A stretch of 64,000 nucleotides of DNA from NCBI GenBank assembly GCA_001657395.1, contig LYSY01000002.1, positions 248,001 through 312,000 on the forward strand, given 5' to 3'. Positions 55,395 through 64,000 of the stretch are shown piece after piece. Position numbers and translations under genes: made by a program. The notes beneath the pieces were generated by a model, which was not told the origin of the DNA, did not search any database, and saw only the letters and a list, made by a program, of their open reading frames with translations. Numbering within the stretch: the first letter of the stretch is position 1; each line of letters begins with the position of its first letter. The stretch is from Rhodospirillales bacterium BBD 1991-14 (GTDB lineage: Bacteria > Pseudomonadota > Alphaproteobacteria > Kiloniellales > Kiloniellaceae).

Positions 55395-55565
55395 CGCGCC
55401 AGCGACCCGTGACGCGCCAGATGCCGGGTGAAGCCCTGCCAGCCCGATCAACGCAGTGTGCCCGATCAACGCATTGTGAGTGCAACCGCCGGCAAACTTG
55501 GAAACGCCCGCGGCTCCGCCTACGTACTTCCTAGGGCACAACCAACGATTTCTGGAGCCCGGATC

Positions 55566-56183
55566 ATGACACCATCCCGTTTTGGTACCGCAGCAGAGAC
55601 CGGCAAAACGCGGCGGATCCTTCTTCTCAGCGCCGTCATGGCCGGTCTCACCGCGCTCGGCGCCTGCGCCGGCAATCAAGGCGTGGTCTACAACAAGAAC
55701 TTCACGGCCGGATACTCGCCGGACAGTCTGGCGGCCCTGCGCACCCCGTTGCTCGTGGAGACCTTTGGAACGCCGGCCGCCGGGGTCTCGCAGGCGGCGG
55801 TGACGGCCTCGACCGTGGACGGCCTGAGGGCATCGGGGCCGCGCTGGGCGCGCCTCGGCTACAGCGGCAACCCCGGCGACGCGCCGGACCCCGCTTACCG
55901 GCTGCGCTTTGCCTACGGTGCCGAGCGGAGTTTCTCGCGCCAGGACTTCTGCAAGACCGACCGGGAACCCGGCAATGTCACGACGGACGGCAGCACCGCC
56001 CGTACGGTGGTCGCCCTCTGCCGCGGCGAACGCTTCGTCAGCATCGCCGAGGGATCGCCCGGTCAGGGAACAGACATCGGCTCCGAGCGGTTCTCCAACT
56101 TCGTCGGCGCGATCGGCCGGCAGGTGATGCCGCGCGAGAACCCTGTGATCGAGAACGAATGCCTGTTCCGGGCCTGCGACTAG
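55566..56183 (+). CDS. Putative lipoprotein of unknown function
   Basis: A 205-residue protein with signal sequence and lipobox LTALGAC near residue 34, so probably anchored in a membrane. The mature part (VVYNKNFTAGYSPDSLAALR, LVETFGTPAAG, ARLGYSGNPGDAPDPAYRLR) includes four later cysteines that may form disulfides (FCKTD, ALCRG, ENECLFRACD). I do not recognise a family. Start 55566 with TGGAGCCCGG upstream. Its stop codon overlaps the first base pair of the palindromic element at 56182. Confidence 0.78.
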   Translation: MTPSRFGTAAETGKTRRILLLSAVMAGLTALGACAGNQGVVYNKNFTAGYSPDSLAALRTPLLVETFGTPAAGVSQAAVTASTVDGLRASGPRWARLGYSGNPGDAPDPAYRLRFAYGAERSFSRQDFCKTDREPGNVTTDGSTARTVVALCRGERFVSIAEGSPGQGTDIGSERFSNFVGAIGRQVMPRENPVIENECLFRACD

Positions 56184-56243
56184 AGCGGATCATGCTTAGA
56201 CGGAAACGCTTTGGGTTTCCGTCTAAGCATGTGAATCCGCTCT
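56182..56243. repeat. Palindromic intergenic element, copy 1
   Basis: Perfect 16-bp stem ATGCTTAGACGGAAAC (56192-56207) / GTTTCCGTCTAAGCAT (56215-56230) with a 7-base loop, inside outer arms AGAGCGGAT and ATCCGCTCT. It overlaps the TAG stop of the lipoprotein gene and could serve as its terminator-like hairpin. Confidence 0.85.
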
Positions 56244-56256
56244 ATTTGTAACATTT

Positions 56257-56333
56257 AGAGCAGATTCACCGGCTTGATGGATCGCCCCCCTAAATGACGA
56301 TGGGGCCGATTCCATCAAACGCGGATCTGCTCT
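56257..56333. repeat. Palindromic intergenic element, copy 2
   Basis: Arms AGAGCAGAT (56257-56265) / ATCTGCTCT (56325-56333), with an inner pair TTGATGGA (56274-56281) / TCCATCAA (56311-56318). The outer arms are near-identical to those of copy 1 (AGAGCRGATTCAC), but the inside differs. Confidence 0.8.
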
Positions 56334-56370
56334 AGAGCCTGCCTGAAGCTGGAGCCCGCAAAGCAGCCCC

Positions 56371-57072
56371 TTACGCCGGGGCCGCCTTGACCGGACGGGG
56401 ACCGAAGACGCCGGTACCGACCCGCACCAGATCGGCGCCGAAGCGGATCGCCGTTTCGTAGTCCGCGCTCATCCCCATGGACAGGGCGAGCGGCGCGCCG
56501 TCACGGTTGCGCAACGCGATCTCCCGCAGCAGGGCGAAGTGGAGGGCCGGCTCCTCGTCGACCGGCGGGATGCACATCAGCCCCGCGACCCTGAGTCCGA
56601 GGCCGCGGCACTCGGCGATGAAGGCGTCCGCCTCGGCAGGCGGAACGCCGGCCTTCTGCGGCTCTTCGCCGGTGTTGACCTGGATGAAGCAGTCGGGATG
56701 CAGGTCGCGTTTTTCGCCCTCCTGCGCCAGGGCGCGGGCCAGCTTCGGGCGGTCCACCGTCTCGATCACGTCGAAGAGCGCAAGGGCATCCTTGACCTTG
56801 TTGGTCTGCAGCGGGCCGATGAGATGCAGCCGCAGGTCCGGATAGTCCTCGCGCAGCGGCGGGAACTTGGTTTTGGCTTCCTGCACCCGGTTTTCGCCGA
56901 ACAGACGCTGGCCTGCGGCCAGGGCCGCGCGGACCGCCTCGGCGGGTTGCACCTTGCTGACCGCGACCAGGTCCGCCGCCTGGGGGTCGCGGCCGGCATC
57001 CTCGGCTGCCGCCGCCATGCGGCGGCGCACTTCCGCCAGGTTTGCGCCGATGTCGGCGCCGATGTTGGCCAT
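56371..57072 (-). CDS. yggS: YggS/PLPBP-family pyridoxal-phosphate homeostasis protein
   Basis: A 233-residue TIM-barrel PLP-binding protein that influences vitamin B6 and amino-acid pools. The PLP lysine is in DLVAVSKVQPAEAVRAAL (about residue 40). Further motifs are FGENRVQEAKTKFPPL, HLIGPLQTNKVKDAL, DCFIQVNTGEEPQKAGV and SMGMSADYETAIRFGADLVR, followed by RVGTGVFGPR, all diagnostic. Start 57072 (MANIGADIGANLAEVR) follows GGAAGGC; the frame is open further upstream through the sulfotransferase gene. Confidence 0.95.
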   Translation of the reverse strand: MANIGADIGANLAEVRRRMAAAAEDAGRDPQAADLVAVSKVQPAEAVRAALAAGQRLFGENRVQEAKTKFPPLREDYPDLRLHLIGPLQTNKVKDALALFDVIETVDRPKLARALAQEGEKRDLHPDCFIQVNTGEEPQKAGVPPAEADAFIAECRGLGLRVAGLMCIPPVDEEPALHFALLREIALRNRDGAPLALSMGMSADYETAIRFGADLVRVGTGVFGPRPVKAAPA

Positions 57073-57095
57073 GCCTTCCGGTCCTCGCTGCACTC

Positions 57096-57923
57096 TTATA
57101 AATAGCCGAAACGGCGCATCTGGGTACCATGGTCGCGTTCGATACGCGCCACCTGTTCGGCGCTCAACACCTGCTGCCATCCCCCCGAGCGGCCGGAGCG
57201 AAAGAACTTCTCGCTGTGCACGGAGCGTTCCGAGAAGCCCTGTTCCGCCTCCTGCTTCTGCAACTGGTCGAAAGAGGAAAAGGCGATCGCCTTTTCGATC
57301 CGCCCGCTGTCGTCGGAGATGCCGAAGCGGCGGGCGACCCGCGAGAACTGGTCCTGGGGCGCCGCCACCATGTCTTCGTAGCGCAGCGTATAGATGCCGG
57401 GGTGGTTCCATTTGGTCCAGGATTCGACGTGGTTGGACCAACTGCTCTGCATTTCGTGAACGATGGTACCGGCCATGGCGGCCGCCATGGCACCGGGATC
57501 GGCCAGTTTTTCGATCATCTGGTCAAGGGTCAGGCCGAAGTGATCTGCCGCCGAGAGCACCACGTCGCGCGGGTCGCGGATGATGTAGAGGGCCCCGAAG
57601 ATGGCCTTCATGGAAAAGATCGGATGCCCGTAGTCCTCGCCGAAATAGCTGTGGGTCTTCATCGGAATGACGTTGGTGTTCAGGCTGACCGCGCGCTCCT
57701 GCGCCCGGACGCGCAGCGCGGCGACCTGGGCCGCATCGAGGCCCGCCACGGCGCCCTTGCAGAAAGGCTGAAACCAGCGCTCCGCAGGCTCGGAGGGACA
57801 GATCTGCCCTATGCGGTTCAGGGGCAGGGGCTGCGGCGGATCGACGATGAGGTTGGCCAGGAAGGCGCGCATCCAGGTATTGCCGGACTTCGGGTAGGAC
57901 GCCAGCCAGAGAATACCCGGCAT
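57096..57923 (-). CDS. PAPS-dependent sulfotransferase (paralogue A)
   Basis: A 275-residue cytosolic-type sulfotransferase. The 5'-phosphosulfate loop is LASYPKSGNTWMRAFLANLI at the start, and the 3'-phosphate site ALYIIRDPRDVVLSAADHFG, both intact. The histidine in MKTHSYFG is the likely catalytic base position. The end, RSVHSEKFFRSGRSGGWQQV, matches the family's C-terminal RKG-like PAPS loop. It transfers sulfate from PAPS to a hydroxyl or amine of an unknown acceptor. It is close to its paralogue upstream and 23 bases before yggS. Start 57923. Confidence 0.92.
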   Translation of the reverse strand: MPGILWLASYPKSGNTWMRAFLANLIVDPPQPLPLNRIGQICPSEPAERWFQPFCKGAVAGLDAAQVAALRVRAQERAVSLNTNVIPMKTHSYFGEDYGHPIFSMKAIFGALYIIRDPRDVVLSAADHFGLTLDQMIEKLADPGAMAAAMAGTIVHEMQSSWSNHVESWTKWNHPGIYTLRYEDMVAAPQDQFSRVARRFGISDDSGRIEKAIAFSSFDQLQKQEAEQGFSERSVHSEKFFRSGRSGGWQQVLSAEQVARIERDHGTQMRRFGYL

Positions 57924-58032
57924 GCCTAGCGCCCTCCGGCAGCGACCGGCCACCGCGACGCCAGCCACCGCGACGCCGGGCGACGGGAAGCAAGTCGACG
58001 AGAGGCGGCAGCGGTACTCCTCAGTGCAATCA

Positions 58033-58860
58033 TCACAGATATCCGAAGCGTTTCATCTGGGCTGTGTGATGCCGCTCGATGGCGGCGGACTGGTTCGCGG
58101 TCAGGGTCTCGCGCCAGGATCCGGCCCGTCCGGAACGGAAAAAGCGCTCGCTGTTCACCGACTTCTCGGTGAACCCGGTCGCCTGTTCCTGGGCCTGCAG
58201 GGCCTTGAAGGAAGAAAACCTGACGGCCCGGGCGATCCGCTCGTCATCACTGGAGATCCCCAGTTTGCGGGCGAGGCCGCCGAGCTGCCCCAGGGAGTCG
58301 GCGAGCATGTCCTCGTAGCGCAGGACGAAGAGCGGGGTGTGCCGCCACTTCGTCCACGACCGGACATGATCGGACCAGCTGCCCATCCGTTCATAGACCG
58401 TCGTGCCGGCCAGGGGCCGCCCCCGGGCCGAGGTGTCGGCCATCATCTCGATGGTCTGATCGATGCTCAGGCCATAGTGGTCCGCTGCGGAGATCGCCAC
58501 ATCCCGCGGGTCGCGGACGATGTAGATCACCCCGACGCTGGCCTTTGCTGAAATCGTGGGATAGCCATAGTCCTTGCCGAGAAAACTGTGGGTTTTCATA
58601 GGCATGATGTTCTTGTTGATGCTGGCCGCGCGGTCCTGGGCCCGCACCCTGAGCGCGGCGATCTTCTTGTTCGGAAGCGCGCCGGGCGGGCCCTTTGTGA
58701 ACGGCTTGAACCAGACTTCGTTGGGCTCGCTGGAGCAGACTTCGTTGATGCGCGCCAGGGGCAGGGGTTGCGGCTCGTCGAGAATGAGGTTCGCCAGGAA
58801 GACCCGCATCCAGGTGTTGCCGGATTTGGGGTAGGAGGCCAGCCACAGTATTCCGGGCAT
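58033..58860 (-). CDS. PAPS-dependent sulfotransferase (paralogue B)
   Basis: A 275-residue tandem copy of the downstream gene: MPGILWLASYPKSGNTWMRV, the same 3'-phosphate motif VIYIVRDPRDVAISAADHYG, and the same C-terminal SVNSERFFRSGRAGSWRE. The two proteins have equal length and match in most family positions, but differ in the mid-protein acceptor region (for example ADTSARGRPLAGTTVYERMG versus ADPGAMAAAMAGTIVHEMQS), so the acceptors may differ. Start 58860 with GAGG upstream. Duplication by recombination is likely. Confidence 0.92.
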   Translation of the reverse strand: MPGILWLASYPKSGNTWMRVFLANLILDEPQPLPLARINEVCSSEPNEVWFKPFTKGPPGALPNKKIAALRVRAQDRAASINKNIMPMKTHSFLGKDYGYPTISAKASVGVIYIVRDPRDVAISAADHYGLSIDQTIEMMADTSARGRPLAGTTVYERMGSWSDHVRSWTKWRHTPLFVLRYEDMLADSLGQLGGLARKLGISSDDERIARAVRFSSFKALQAQEQATGFTEKSVNSERFFRSGRAGSWRETLTANQSAAIERHHTAQMKRFGYL

Positions 58861-59388
58861 CGACAGGAACCTCAGAGTGCAATCGATTGGAGTGGAACGG
58901 GCGAATAGAGTGTAACGGGAGGCTGGCACCACAGCGCCGCGGCGGGAACCGCAGAGCGAAGGCTGCGATTTGCCCCCTGCGACCTGCCCCCCACAACCTG
59001 CCCCCTGCGACTTGTCCCGGCGGGCGGGCCGTGAGCGGCATCGCGCTGTCTTCTGCTCTAGGCAAAAGGCCGCCGCTGCGCAAGCGTCGGCTGCCGCCTC
59101 CGGGCCGCGGGCTGGACCAGCCCAGCCAAATTTCCCGTTATAAGAGAATAATACAGTGTTTAATTGCGCGAAACGCGCAACTCAACGTTCTCTCAAGATT
59201 CTAAGGGCTGCTCGGAAGTCCCTGGCAGGACGCCAAAAAACCGAACTGTTGCGCCAAAAGCACAGTGTGTCGCAAAAACAACTTAACACGCTTGCGCCCC
59301 CTTGCGATCCCCGCACCGGGCGAGTACCAACGGATATCCCGTGGCTTGGGGTACCCACAATAGACACCGTATTTGGAGCTTTTCGGAA
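58861..59388. other. Intergenic region upstream of the porin
   Basis: About 530 bases without a supported gene. Contains a 14-bp tandem repeat, four units (58963, 58977, 58991, 59005; consensus CTGCGACCTGCCCC), an AT-rich stretch at 59130-59165 (GTTATAAGAGAATAATACAG) that may hold the promoter, and a short hairpin TTGCGCG-AAA-CGCGCAA (59164-59180). A long porin 5' leader is therefore likely. Confidence 0.6.
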
Positions 59389-60456
59389 ATGAAAAAAGTT
59401 TTGATGGCAAGCAGCGCCATTGTCGGGGCCGCGGTTCTGACTGCCTCGCCTGCTGCCGCCCAGACGCTGGAGCTGAACGCGTTCCAGTTCTTCATCGTGT
59501 CTGGCGGTGATGCGAGCGAGGAGAACAGCAATTCCGACGGCGGATCGGACAGGGGTTTCGGCTTCTCGACGAACACGGAAGTGCACGTCAAGGGCGAGAT
59601 CATGGCCGACAACGGCATCACCTTCGGCTTCCGGGTCGAGTTCGAGGCTGACTCCGGCGAAGACACCAACGTCGACGAGAACAGCATCTACGCTCAGGGC
59701 AGCTTCGGTAAGCTGGAATTCGGCAACAACGACGGCGCCGAAGACACCTTCATGGTGAACGGCTCGAACTCCGGCGTTGACTACGGCGGCATCGGTAACC
59801 CGACCTCGAACTTCCTGGACTCGGCCTATGTCGGTGCAGCCCGTACTTCTGTTGATTTCGCCAATGGCGTCGACAGCAGTGACGGCACGAAGATCACCTA
59901 CACCACGCCGAACTTCAATGGGTTCAGCGCCGGTGTCAGCTATTCGCCGGACACCAGCGATGGCGACGACGGCAATGACTTCAACCGTGCTGACGATGAT
60001 GGTATCCACGATCACATCGGTATCGGCCTGGGCTTCGACGGCGAGTTCAACGGCGTCGGCGTTGAGATCGGCCTGGTCGGTGCTTTTGGCAAGGCTGACG
60101 CCGAACCCGAAGACGACGTCTATGGCATCGGCGGTGGTGCGGCCATCAGCTATGCCGGCTTCACCTTCGCTGTTGGTGGTATCTTTGACGATGCCGACGG
60201 CAACGGTGGTGAGGGTTATGCCTTCGACGCCGGTATCGGCTACGCCACCGGCCCGTGGTCGTTCTCCGTCAACGGCATCTACTCCGAAGACGACGACTCC
60301 GATGACGAACTGCTCGCGGGTTCGGCCAACGTCGGTTACAGCGTGGCACCGGGCGTGCGCATCTTCCTGACAGGTTTTGTCGGCGAGGAAGATCTCGGCT
60401 CCGGCGACAGCAATGACATCGTTGCAGTCACCAGCGGTCTCGGCGTTTCTTTCTAA
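59389..60456 (+). CDS. Outer-membrane porin, highly acidic
   Basis: A 355-residue general porin. Signal peptide of about 24 residues (MKKVLMASSAIVGAAVLTAS, then PAAAQ), followed by alternating beta-strands: VHVKGEIMADNGITFGFRVE, GSFGKLEFGNNDGAEDTFMV, FNGFSAGVSYSPD, and a C-terminal aromatic end GLGVSF that marks insertion by the BAM complex. Loops are very rich in aspartate and glutamate (SDGDDGNDFNRADDDG), suggesting a cation-preferring pore or a saline habitat. ATG at 59389 in an AT-rich leader. A strong terminator follows. Confidence 0.93.
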   Translation: MKKVLMASSAIVGAAVLTASPAAAQTLELNAFQFFIVSGGDASEENSNSDGGSDRGFGFSTNTEVHVKGEIMADNGITFGFRVEFEADSGEDTNVDENSIYAQGSFGKLEFGNNDGAEDTFMVNGSNSGVDYGGIGNPTSNFLDSAYVGAARTSVDFANGVDSSDGTKITYTTPNFNGFSAGVSYSPDTSDGDDGNDFNRADDDGIHDHIGIGLGFDGEFNGVGVEIGLVGAFGKADAEPEDDVYGIGGGAAISYAGFTFAVGGIFDDADGNGGEGYAFDAGIGYATGPWSFSVNGIYSEDDDSDDELLAGSANVGYSVAPGVRIFLTGFVGEEDLGSGDSNDIVAVTSGLGVSF

Positions 60457-60480
60457 GCCGAACCAAGACTGTTACTGGTC

Positions 60481-60515
60481 ATGGGCGGCGCCTGACGGCG
60501 CCGCCCATTTCTTTT
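60481..60515 (+). terminator. Rho-independent terminator after the porin
   Basis: Perfect 12-bp stem ATGGGCGGCGCC / GGCGCCGCCCAT with loop TGAC, followed by TTTCTTTT. Confidence 0.92.
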
Positions 60516-60637
60516 GCCCGCTTTCGGGCCCTGTGATATCTACGCCCTGTAGCATCCATTCTCCCGGGCTTCGGGCCGCCGTGCCAACGACCCAGGGGTG
60601 TGAGAGACAGCCAAACGCACGCAGGAACGTGAGAGCG

Positions 60638-61213
60638 ATGACCTTGGAAGCGACGACACGACCCGCCGAAGAACGCAGAATCCCGGCCGGCAAGCGGCTG
60701 GGCCTCTCTCTGGCGGCCGCGGCCGCAATGCTGGCCTTGGCCGGCTGTGGCCTTGGCGGCGAGCCGGTGTATTACGACGAAACGGCTGAAAAGCTCGCTG
60801 ACACCGGTGGCTCCATCCTCGGCGACGATCAGATCGGCATCGGCAACGACCGTGACCAGCCGAGCAATCTCAGCGGCGGCGATGCCGGTATCGGCGTGAA
60901 TTCCTATCTGTGGCGCGCGTCCCTGGATACGGTGTCGTTCATGCCGCTGGCCTCGGCCGACCCCTTTGGCGGCGTTATCATCACCGATTGGTTTTCACCG
61001 CCCGAGTCCGCCAGCGAGCGCTTCAAGATCAACGTCTACATCCTGGGCCGCGACCTCCGCGCCGATGGGGTACGGGCAGCCGTGTTCCGTCAGCTCCAGG
61101 ATCCGCGCAGCGGCGCGTGGGTCGATGCGGCTGTGGAGGATCGGACACCCGTCGACATCGAGAACGCGATCCTTACCCGGGCCCGGCAGCTGCGCATCGC
61201 CTCGATCCAGTAA
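60638..61213 (+). CDS. DUF3576 lipoprotein
   Basis: A 191-residue lipoprotein with signal sequence and lipobox LALAGC near residue 36. The conserved DUF3576 parts follow: GVNSYLWRASLDTVSFMPLA, SADPFGGVIITDWFSPPESA, ERFKINVYILGRDLRADGVR, and DIENAILTRARQLRIA. This family occurs immediately upstream of leuS in many alphaproteobacteria and may link to the outer-membrane or LPS-assembly genes that follow leuS; its role is not established. ATG at 60638 after GTGAGAGCG. Confidence 0.9.
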   Translation: MTLEATTRPAEERRIPAGKRLGLSLAAAAAMLALAGCGLGGEPVYYDETAEKLADTGGSILGDDQIGIGNDRDQPSNLSGGDAGIGVNSYLWRASLDTVSFMPLASADPFGGVIITDWFSPPESASERFKINVYILGRDLRADGVRAAVFRQLQDPRSGAWVDAAVEDRTPVDIENAILTRARQLRIASIQ

Positions 61214-61405
61214 CCGGCATCGCTGCCACGGCAGCAAGAAGGATCGGCAGGATGATGTACGCAGCGCCGTACGCTGCGGCGCTAGGCGTACGTCTGTTTG
61301 AAGGCGGCAGACTCTTAAGACGGCGTCCTCAGATACCCATCCATCCACAGCCTGAAGCTCCCCGAAAAGCAACCGTCTTGAACCCCTGATCCGCGACCAC
61401 CCCAA

Positions 61406-63970
61406 ATGAGCCGATACAACGCAAAAGAACTCGAAGCAAAGTGGCAGAAGCGCTGGGAGGATGCCCGCTGCTTTGCGGTACAGGAAGAGCCGGGACGCGA
61501 GAAGTACTACGTGCTGGAGATGTTTCCCTATCCGTCGGGAAAGATCCACATGGGACACGTACGGAACTACACCATCGGCGATGTCATCGCCCGCTACAAG
61601 CGGGCCAGGGGCTTCAACGTGCTGCACCCGATGGGCTGGGACGCCTTCGGGCTGCCGGCCGAGAACGCGGCGATGCGGCGCGGCATTCACCCGGCGCGCT
61701 GGACCTATGACAACATCGCCACCATGCGCGGCCAGTTGAAGCTGATGGGCCTGTCGATCGACTGGGACCGCGAAATCGCCACCTGTCATCCCGGCTACTA
61801 CGCCCAGCAGCAGAAACTGTTCGCCGCCTTCATGAAGGCGGGTCTGGTCTACCGCAAGGAATCGGCGGTGAATTGGGATCCGGTGGACCACACCGTGCTG
61901 GCCAACGAGCAGGTGATCGACGGCCGCGGCTGGCGGTCCGGCGCGCTGATCGAGCGCCGCAAGCTCTCCCAGTGGTTCTTCAACATCACCGCGTTCTCCG
62001 ACGAACTGCTGGACGCCCTCGACGGGCTGGAGCGCTGGCCAGACAAGGTCCGCACCATGCAGCGGCGCTGGATCGGCCGCTCGGAAGGGGCGACCATCCA
62101 GTTCGAGATCATCGGCCGCGACGATCCCCTGACGGTGTTCACGACGCGCCCGGACACCCTGTTCGGTGCCTCCTTCTGCGCACTGTCGCCGGGCCATCCC
62201 CTGGCCGCAGAAATCGCCGCAGAGAACCCTGACGCGAAGGCCTTCATCGACGCCTGCAACCGCCTGGGCACCAGCGAGGAGGCCATCGAGAAGGCTGAGA
62301 AGCAGGGCTTCAATACCGGGCTGACCGTGCGCCACCCCTTCAAACCGGATCAGACCCTGCCGGTCTACATCGCCAACTTCGTGCTGATGGAGTACGGCAG
62401 CGGCGCCATCTTCGGCTGTCCGGCCCACGACCAGCGGGACCTCGACTTCGCCCGCAAATACGGCCTGCCCGTGGTCCCGGTGGTGCTGCCCGAGGGGGAG
62501 GACGCCGGGGCCTTCACGATCGGCGACGAGGCCTATACCGGCGACGGCCTGGCCATCAATTCGGAGTTTCTGGATGGCCTGGGCGTCGAGGCCGCCAAGC
62601 GGGCGGCCATCGACCGCCTGGCGACGGAGGGGCGGGGCGAGAGCACCACACGGTACCGGCTGCGGGACTGGGGCATCTCGCGCCAGCGCTACTGGGGCTG
62701 TCCCATCCCCGTCGTCCACTGCCCGGCCTGCGGTGCGGTGCCGCTGCCCGAGGACCAGCTGCCGGTGGTGCTGCCGGAGGATGTCACCTTCGACAAGCCG
62801 GGCAATCCGCTGGCCCACCATCCGACGTGGAAGCACACAAAATGCCCCACTTGCGGCGGCGCGGCCGAGCGCGACACCGACACCATGGACACCTTCGTCG
62901 ATTCCGCCTGGTACTTCGCACGGTTCTGCAGCCCGCGTGCCGAGGAGCCGATGGCCCGGAAGGCGGTCGACTACTGGCTGCCGGTGGACCAGTACATCGG
63001 CGGCGTTGAGCACGCCATCCTGCACCTGCTCTATGCGCGTTTCTTCACGCGCGCGCTGGCAAAGGTCGGTCAGGTGGCGGTGCAGGAGCCCTTCGCCGGA
63101 CTTTTCACCCAGGGCATGGTCTGCCACGAGACCTACAAGGACCAGGACGGCAACTGGCTCTATCCGGAAGAGGTCGAAAAGCTGGCCGACGGCACCGCGC
63201 GGCGGATCGAAGGCCAGGGCCCGGTCACGGTGGGCCGCTCGGAATCCATGAGCAAATCCAAGAACAATGTGGTGGATCCGGAGGCCATCATCGGAACCTA
63301 CGGCGCCGATACGGCGCGCTGGTTCATGCTCTCCGACAGTCCGCCGGAGCGCGACATGGAGTGGACCGACGCCGGCGTCGAGGGCGCCTGGCGCTTCACG
63401 CAGCGGCTCTGGCGGCTGGTGATCGAGAACCTCGATCACATGGCGACGGCAGGCACGCCGGTGCCGGCCACCCTGGGCGGCACGGCACTCGACATGCGCC
63501 GGGCCGTGCACAAGACCGTGCAGGCCTTCGGCGACGACATCGAGAAGTTCCGCTTCAACCGTGCGGTGGCGCGGATCCACGAGATCGCCAACACGCTCTC
63601 GGGTTTCCAGCCTGCCGACGACGGTGGCCGCTTCGTGCTGCGCGAGGCCTGCGAGCTGCTTGTCCGCCTGATCGGGCCGATGATGCCGCACCTGGCCGAG
63701 GAGCTGTGGGAGCGGCTGGGATATCAGGACTTGCTGACCGACCAGTCCTGGCCCGAGGCCGAGGCGGCGCTGGTGGCAGACGAGCAGGTGGTTCTGGCGG
63801 TGCAGGTGAACGGCAAGAAACGGGCGACCGTGTCGCTGCCGATGGATGCACCCGAAGACCAGGCCCAGGCGTTGGCACTGGCCGAGCCGGCCGTGCAGCG
63901 GGCGATGGACGGAAAGACCGCGCGCAAGGTTATCGTGGTTAAGAATCGCATCGTGAACGTGGTAGTGTGA
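61406..63970 (+). CDS. leuS: Leucyl-tRNA synthetase
   Basis: An 854-residue class I synthetase that charges tRNA-Leu. The HIGH motif is HMGHVRNY (about residues 50-57), and the KMSKS motif is SMSKSKNN (about 615-622). The editing (CP1) domain runs about 220-410, with the threonine-rich [15 protein letters not shown] and the catalytic Asp region VRHPF. The zinc-binding cysteines lie in [10 protein letters not shown] and KCPTCGGA. The complete protein ends [13 protein letters not shown]. It is followed after three bases by the next gene. Confidence 0.98.
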   Translation: MSRYNAKELEAKWQKRWEDARCFAVQEEPGREKYYVLEMFPYPSGKIHMGHVRNYTIGDVIARYKRARGFNVLHPMGWDAFGLPAENAAMRRGIHPARWTYDNIATMRGQLKLMGLSIDWDREIATCHPGYYAQQQKLFAAFMKAGLVYRKESAVNWDPVDHTVLANEQVIDGRGWRSGALIERRKLSQWFFNITAFSDELLDALDGLERWPDKVRTMQRRWIGRSEGATIQFEIIGRDDPLTVFTTRPDTLFGASFCALSPGHPLAAEIAAENPDAKAFIDACNRLGTSEEAIEKAEKQGFNTGLTVRHPFKPDQTLPVYIANFVLMEYGSGAIFGCPAHDQRDLDFARKYGLPVVPVVLPEGEDAGAFTIGDEAYTGDGLAINSEFLDGLGVEAAKRAAIDRLATEGRGESTTRYRLRDWGISRQRYWGCPIPVVHCPACGAVPLPEDQLPVVLPEDVTFDKPGNPLAHHPTWKHTKCPTCGGAAERDTDTMDTFVDSAWYFARFCSPRAEEPMARKAVDYWLPVDQYIGGVEHAILHLLYARFFTRALAKVGQVAVQEPFAGLFTQGMVCHETYKDQDGNWLYPEEVEKLADGTARRIEGQGPVTVGRSESMSKSKNNVVDPEAIIGTYGADTARWFMLSDSPPERDMEWTDAGVEGAWRFTQRLWRLVIENLDHMATAGTPVPATLGGTALDMRRAVHKTVQAFGDDIEKFRFNRAVARIHEIANTLSGFQPADDGGRFVLREACELLVRLIGPMMPHLAEELWERLGYQDLLTDQSWPEAEAALVADEQVVLAVQVNGKKRATVSLPMDAPEDQAQALALAEPAVQRAMDGKTARKVIVVKNRIVNVVV

Positions 63971-63973
63971 GCC

Positions 63974-64000
63974 ATGGAGAAATCGCGCAGGCGCTTTTGT
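63974..64000 (+). CDS. lptE: Start of a gene, probably lptE (partial)
   Basis: Nine codons (MEKSRRRFC) from an ATG three bases after the leuS stop. Short spacing, a basic N-terminus and the position usually occupied by the LPS-assembly lipoprotein LptE in alphaproteobacteria support the guess; too short to prove. Confidence 0.4.

Noticed and set aside
60995-63691. 898-codon minus-strand open frame
   Set aside because: Antisense to leuS; no family resemblance.

Overview
The window is high-GC DNA packed with bacterial chromosomal housekeeping genes. Several features point to an alphaproteobacterium of the Rhodospirillales/Kiloniellales type: a very large (180-kDa class) NAD-glutamate dehydrogenase, the cnoX / LON-domain / Trm112-like cluster, dapC-ftsK-lolA with xth nearby, glnK-amtB, and a DUF3576 lipoprotein followed by leuS. 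A candidate DddP-type DMSP lyase and a very acidic porin would suit a marine or saline habitat, but that is inference. I see no prophage, transposase, CRISPR array or rRNA.

Layout. 1-9.5 kb: the 3'-truncated glutamate dehydrogenase (its start lies at 3023), a histidine-rich membrane protein, a LysR regulator divergent from a small DUF1127-like gene, tRNA-Gly(GCC), an aminoacyl-tRNA trans-editing protein, then cnoX, a LON-domain protein, a Trm112-like protein and a DUF971 protein. 9.5-16.2 kb: a histidine kinase, then a tight seven-gene operon (16185 to 10916, minus strand) that joins a SpoIIE/RsbW/RsbV-type partner-switching module to an MCE/Mla lipid transporter and its lipoprotein. 16.4-20 kb: DddP-like gene, an orphan formyltransferase behind AT-rich DNA, and a ubiquinone-type FAD hydroxylase. 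20-31 kb: glnK-amtB behind a sigma-54-like site, dapC-ftsK-lolA, a CARDB protein, a fatty-acid hydroxylase family membrane protein, a class I amidotransferase and xth.

31-42 kb is the most unusual part. On the minus strand lie an ABC exporter whose nucleotide-binding domain is split, carries three Q-loop-like repeats and lacks key catalytic residues, a stand-alone cyclic-nucleotide-binding protein, and a small methyltransferase. Divergent from it is a compact run of seven plus-strand genes: four glycosyltransferases, a histidine phosphatase, a polysaccharide-deacetylase-like protein and a PH-like membrane protein. Together they look like an undescribed cell-envelope glycoconjugate system. 42-46 kb encodes a peptide/opine-type ABC importer without a binding protein, and 46-49 kb a membrane adenylate cyclase and a metallo-beta-lactamase-fold phosphodiesterase-like enzyme. 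49-64 kb holds an MFS transporter, an orphan response regulator, a kynurenine-formamidase-like hydrolase, ribA, a conserved unknown protein, an L,D-transpeptidase, a lipoprotein, a palindromic repeat pair, yggS, two tandem sulfotransferases, a porin, a DUF3576 lipoprotein, leuS and the first codons of a probable lptE.

A recurring feature is short local tandem repeats (12-18 bp units, 2-7 copies) at gene ends and, in frame, inside a few genes. Each site has its own unit sequence.
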